From DAOUAE01 sp034433795 (lineage in GTDB: Bacteria > Chloroflexota > UBA6077 > FW602-bin22 > DAOUAE01), in NCBI GenBank assembly GCA_034433795.1, contig DAOUAE010000020.1, forward strand, positions 53,865 to 117,864: a stretch of 64,000 nt of DNA, given 5' to 3'. Positions within the stretch are counted from its first letter, which is position 1. Each line of letters starts with the position of its first letter. The notes beneath the pieces were generated by a model. The model was given only the letters and a program-made list of their open reading frames with translations, had not been told where the DNA came from and did not search any database. Of the stretch, positions 61,136 through 64,000 are shown piece by piece. A program made the translations under genes and the position numbers.

Positions 61136-61665
61136 TGGCCTACACCACCTACATCAGCCTGCGGGCCATCGGCCCGGTGCCCCGCGACCTGCTGATCAGC
61201 CTGGTTCGGCCGCTGGCCGCCCGGTTCGGCCGGCCGATCCGGGTGGTTGAGCCGTTGCCGTTTCCGGCGGACCTGACGCCGCTCAACGGGCAGTACCCCT
61301 CGCGGCCGTTTCTGTGGCTGCTGGCCCAGGCGCGTCAGCCTGAGGAAGAGGCGGTCGTCGGGCTGGTGGATGCGGACCTGACCGCGCCGGGGTTGAACTT
61401 CATTTTTGGCGAGGCCGATCGGCGGAGCGGGGTGGCGGTGGTGGCGCTGGCCCGTTTGCGGCAGGGGGCGGATCCGGCGACCTTTCAGCGGCGGGTGCTG
61501 ATCGAGACGGTTCACGAGCTGGGGCATCTGGCTGGGCTGGGGCACTGCACCACGCCGGGCTGTGTGATGCGCTTCTCGAACACGCTGGCCGATGTCGACG
61601 AGAAGACGCCGGATTTCTGTCCCCGCTGCGAGGCCCAGATCGCCCGTCCGACCAGCCCGGTCTGA
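61135..61665 (+). CDS. amzA: Archaemetzincin-type zinc protease
   Basis: 176 residues. The extended metzincin motif HELGHLAGLGHC gives His127, His131 and His137 with Glu128. The family-specific second zinc site follows: Cys138, Cys143 (PGCVMRFS) and Cys162/Cys165 (DFCPRC). The N-terminal half has the alpha/beta part typical of the family. Archaemetzincins occur in archaea, vertebrates and few bacteria; their substrates are mostly unknown. Coupled to the 133-residue gene. Confidence 0.93.
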   Translation: MAYTTYISLRAIGPVPRDLLISLVRPLAARFGRPIRVVEPLPFPADLTPLNGQYPSRPFLWLLAQARQPEEEAVVGLVDADLTAPGLNFIFGEADRRSGVAVVALARLRQGADPATFQRRVLIETVHELGHLAGLGHCTTPGCVMRFSNTLADVDEKTPDFCPRCEAQIARPTSPV

Positions 61666-61677
61666 CCAGAACAGCGC

Positions 61678-61709
61678 GGCGGCCTGGTTAGATTAGCAAC
61701 CAGGCCGCC
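61678..61709. terminator. Hairpin terminator between convergent amzA and GH51 genes
   Basis: Perfect 12-bp stem (61678-61689 with 61698-61709), 8-nt loop, in the 49-nt convergent gap. The forward exit is A/T-rich but has no T-run. Likely a bidirectional terminator. Confidence 0.65.
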
Positions 61710-61714
61710 ATAAA

Positions 61715-63235
61715 CTATAGTGGCTGGAGCGTCAGCCGCAGCGCTGTCACCGAGTGTGGCGGGAGGACGATAGCGAACGTCTCCCCGTGAGCCCCAAACA
61801 CCTGGGAACAGGGGGTGACACGATCCGGGCTCTCCGCGCTATTAGAGGCGTGGACGTCTTCGTCCGCGAGCTGCCGCAGAGTGCCTTCAGCCACCCGAAA
61901 GCCTCCCCGCAGTTCGACCCGGCATTCGATAGCTGCATCCCAGTGCCGATTCACCAGCGTGAGGACGAGTGTCTGCCCGTCCGGTGACCGTGAGGCCGAG
62001 GTATCGACCAGCGGCAGAGCACGCGGCGTGCGGTCCGGCCCGGGGACCGGATGGGTTGGGGTTTCCAGCTCGTCGGTCAGAACATAATTGCCCATATGTG
62101 GGCGATAGAGGTCGAAGACATAGTAGGTGGGGGTAAGCCATGTCTTCTCACCCGCCGTCTGGACCACGCACTGGAGGACGTTGACCGTCTGGGCTAGGTT
62201 GGCCATGGTCACCCAATCGGCCCAGCGGTTGAACAGGTTCAGCGTCGTCCCGGCGATGACCGCGTCCTGGAGTGTGTTCTTCTGCTCCAGGCCGTTTTCG
62301 GCCCGAGCCTGGTCGTACCAGGTCCCCCATTCGTCCACAATAATGCCGATGCGTTTTTGTGCGCCACAGTAGTAATCAAGAACATCACGGGTCCGACGCA
62401 GATCCTCAGCCAGTTGCAGCGAGTCCAGCATCAGCCGGTAGTACTGATCTTCGGTGAATTCTGCGTCTGAAGGACCACGGAAGTAGCGGTGAATGGAGAG
62501 ATGGTCGATGAGGTGCAAGACACGCGGGTTACGGTCAGCTCCCAGCGCGGCCATAAAACGCTGATTCCAGTCGGGCGTGATATGGCCGCAGGCCACCAGT
62601 TCAATAGGTGGCGTCATTGTCCGGTTAAATGGCTTGAGATAGGTGGCGAAGCGGCGATAGGCCTCGGCATACTCTTCAGGAGTGAAGTGGCCGCCGCAGC
62701 CCCAGTTTTCGTTGCCCACCCCCCAGTAGCGCACGCCGTAGGGCTCGGGGTGACCGTACTGAACACGCAGCTGGGCGTAGTGCGTCTGGCCAGAGCCATT
62801 GCAGTACTCCAGCCAGTTGCGTGCCTCGGTGGGGCTGCCAGAGCCGACATTAGCACAGATATATGGCTGAGCGCCAATCTCACGGCAGAACACAATGAAC
62901 TCATCGGTCCCGAAATGATTGGACTCTTCGCCGTACCACCAGAGATTGATCCGTCGTGGCCGCCGCTCACGGGGTCCGATGCCGTCTTCCCAGTGGTAAT
63001 CGTCGGCGAAACAACCCCCTGGCCAGCGGAAGACAGGCACTGCCAGCGCCCGCAAAGCCTCCAGCGTCGCCAGCCGGAATCCGTGGCGGTTGGGGATAGG
63101 ACTTTCGGTCCCAACCCAGATGCCATCATAGATACATCGCCCTAGATGCTCAATGAACTGGCCGTAAATGTTCGGTGAAATGACGGCGCGGGTCAGTTCA
63201 GGCCAGATACGCCAACGAGCTTCGATTTGAGACAT
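61715..63235 (-). CDS. Alpha-L-arabinofuranosidase (GH51)
   Basis: 506 residues, no signal peptide, ATG after GGGAGGCGAG. GH51 hallmarks: the N-terminal PNIYGQFIEHLGRCIYDGIW-type strand, FRWPGGCFADDYHWEDGIGP, acid/base Glu in WGVGNENWG and nucleophile Glu in IIVDEWGTWYD. A C-terminal beta domain completes the fold. It releases arabinofuranose from arabino-oligosaccharides in the cytoplasm. It lies 29 nt downstream of an ABC-transporter permease, which suggests uptake and cleavage in one operon. Codon use is visibly less GC-rich than in the rest of the window. Confidence 0.95.
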   Translation of the reverse strand: MSQIEARWRIWPELTRAVISPNIYGQFIEHLGRCIYDGIWVGTESPIPNRHGFRLATLEALRALAVPVFRWPGGCFADDYHWEDGIGPRERRPRRINLWWYGEESNHFGTDEFIVFCREIGAQPYICANVGSGSPTEARNWLEYCNGSGQTHYAQLRVQYGHPEPYGVRYWGVGNENWGCGGHFTPEEYAEAYRRFATYLKPFNRTMTPPIELVACGHITPDWNQRFMAALGADRNPRVLHLIDHLSIHRYFRGPSDAEFTEDQYYRLMLDSLQLAEDLRRTRDVLDYYCGAQKRIGIIVDEWGTWYDQARAENGLEQKNTLQDAVIAGTTLNLFNRWADWVTMANLAQTVNVLQCVVQTAGEKTWLTPTYYVFDLYRPHMGNYVLTDELETPTHPVPGPDRTPRALPLVDTSASRSPDGQTLVLTLVNRHWDAAIECRVELRGGFRVAEGTLRQLADEDVHASNSAESPDRVTPCSQVFGAHGETFAIVLPPHSVTALRLTLQPL

Positions 63236-63264
63236 TCCTGTCTCGCCTCCCTAAGGAATATCGT

Positions 63265-64000
63265 TCAGGCCTTGAGTCCACTCAACTGAACGCCCTCGAC
63301 GATGTGACGGTTGGCGAGAATGAAGACGACGAGCAGTGGGAGTGCACTGACCACCGCCCCGGCCATGATCGGCCCATAAGACTCCGCCACGTAGGCGGTA
63401 CGCAAGAGCGCCAGCGCCACGGGCAGAGTAAACATCTCCTGTTTGTTCATCGCAATAAGCGGCCAGGTGAAATCGTTCCAAGCCCAACGGAAAGAAAAGA
63501 TACCTAGAGCCGCGAGTGCAGGTTGCGACAATGGAATAAGAATACGGTAGAAGATCTGCCAGGAGTTGGCACCATCGATTCGCGCCGCGTCCTCCAGTTC
63601 GGTCGGTAGGCTGAGAAAGAACTGGCGCAGCAGGAAAACTCCGAAGGCGGTAGCGATCTCCGGGACGATCAGGGCCTGATACGTACTGAGCCAGCCGAGT
63701 TGCTGCATTAAGAGGTAGAGTGGGATCAGCCCGATAACCCCAGGGACCATCAGACTCCCGACAAGAATGGCAAAAACGATGTCTCTTCCAGGAAAACGCA
63801 TCCTGGCCAGCGGATAAGCAGCCAGAGCACTGATAAAGATCACGAGAATAGTCGTAACTGTTGACACAATTGCACTGTTGAAGAAGGCTCGGCCGATACT
63901 GGCGGTTCGCTGACTATAGAACACTTCATAGTAATGTCGGAGAGTGGCCGGGTAGGGGATCCACTCTGGCGGCACGCGGACGATATTCTCGGTCGGCTTC
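63265..64000 (-). CDS. Carbohydrate ABC transporter permease (MalG/AraQ-like), truncated by the window edge
   Basis: The frame is open to the window end, so the 5' part is missing; an in-frame GTG at 63975 is not the real start. Five or six membrane helices remain. The EAA loop that contacts the ATPase reads EDAARIDGANSWQIFYRILIPL with the conserved Gly. The preceding periplasmic segment EWIPYPATLRHYYEVF is typical of the second sugar permease (CUT1 family). Together with the GH51 enzyme it probably imports arabino-oligosaccharides. Lower GC, like the GH51 gene. Confidence 0.92.
   Translation of the reverse strand, partial: KPTENIVRVPPEWIPYPATLRHYYEVFYSQRTASIGRAFFNSAIVSTVTTILVIFISALAAYPLARMRFPGRDIVFAILVGSLMVPGVIGLIPLYLLMQQLGWLSTYQALIVPEIATAFGVFLLRQFFLSLPTELEDAARIDGANSWQIFYRILIPLSQPALAALGIFSFRWAWNDFTWPLIAMNKQEMFTLPVALALLRTAYVAESYGPIMAGAVVSALPLLVVFILANRHIVEGVQLSGLKA

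Overview
This is a 64 kb stretch of a very GC-rich bacterial chromosome with densely packed genes, short intergenic gaps, many start/stop overlaps and frequent GTG starts. The gene content fits a Chloroflexota-type bacterium, most likely the Thermomicrobia/Sphaerobacter side. Supporting signs are a secreted glycosidase with an FGYP-containing N-terminal domain, a NurA-HerA pair, EF-P with arginine at position 32, pyruvate phosphate dikinase, KGG-repeat and DUF309 proteins, and a MshC-like cysteine ligase. The phylum is inferred from these features, because no rRNA or marker-gene comparison was possible.

Layout. Positions 1-4.7 kb hold the end of a DNA methyltransferase, a small two-gene unit, glycerol kinase, a thiol redoxin and an HD phosphohydrolase. 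From 4.8-9.4 kb a forward operon with its own promoter encodes two tandem amidohydrolases, a Rieske ferredoxin and two related alpha/beta hydrolases, the second of which has lost its catalytic residues. From 9.6-14.6 kb a reverse cluster encodes two extracytoplasmic clan-A glycosidases, a Gfo/Idh/MocA oxidoreductase and a RraA-family protein. From 14.7-16.4 kb there is a truncated gene, a VapBC module and tRNA-Arg(CCG) with promoter and terminator. From 16.4-20 kb a double-domain KaiC-like ATPase overlaps a histidine kinase. From 19.7-25.3 kb there are an enolase-superfamily dehydratase, a zinc alcohol dehydrogenase and the NurA-HerA operon.

From 25.5-30.4 kb lie an HMGL/LeuA-like lyase with an M20 hydrolase, AroQ, small proteins, and a PIG-L deacetylase with a cupin. 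From 30.5-39.8 kb is housekeeping: topA, pepQ, efp, xseA-xseB, pyrE, lepB, a multi-winged-helix protein and a HAD phosphatase. From 39.9-45.2 kb a reverse operon runs dgt, CPBP protease, dnaG, rpoD, followed by ppdK and glyS up to 49.4 kb. From 49.6-55.1 kb lie an M2/M3-type peptidase with the MshC-like ligase, then an EamA exporter, a response regulator and a second sigma factor.

Two insertion sequences sit side by side at 55.27-57.58 kb. The first (IS701-like) carries a G-run frameshift. The second (IS5-like) duplicated the stop codon of the CCA-adding enzyme gene. From 59 to 61.7 kb there is a run of small stress or unknown proteins, a strongly folded intergenic element and an archaemetzincin. 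The last 2.3 kb (GH51 arabinofuranosidase and ABC permease) is visibly less GC-rich, which suggests an acquired arabinan-use locus.

Several consensus sigma-70-type promoters (TTGACA-N17/18-TATAAT variants) can be read directly, so the housekeeping sigma factors encoded here probably recognise the standard motif. The observations most worth following up are the MshC-like ligase, the NurA-HerA operon, the active/inactive hydrolase pair in the amidohydrolase-Rieske operon, and the unassigned folded RNA candidate at 60.4 kb.
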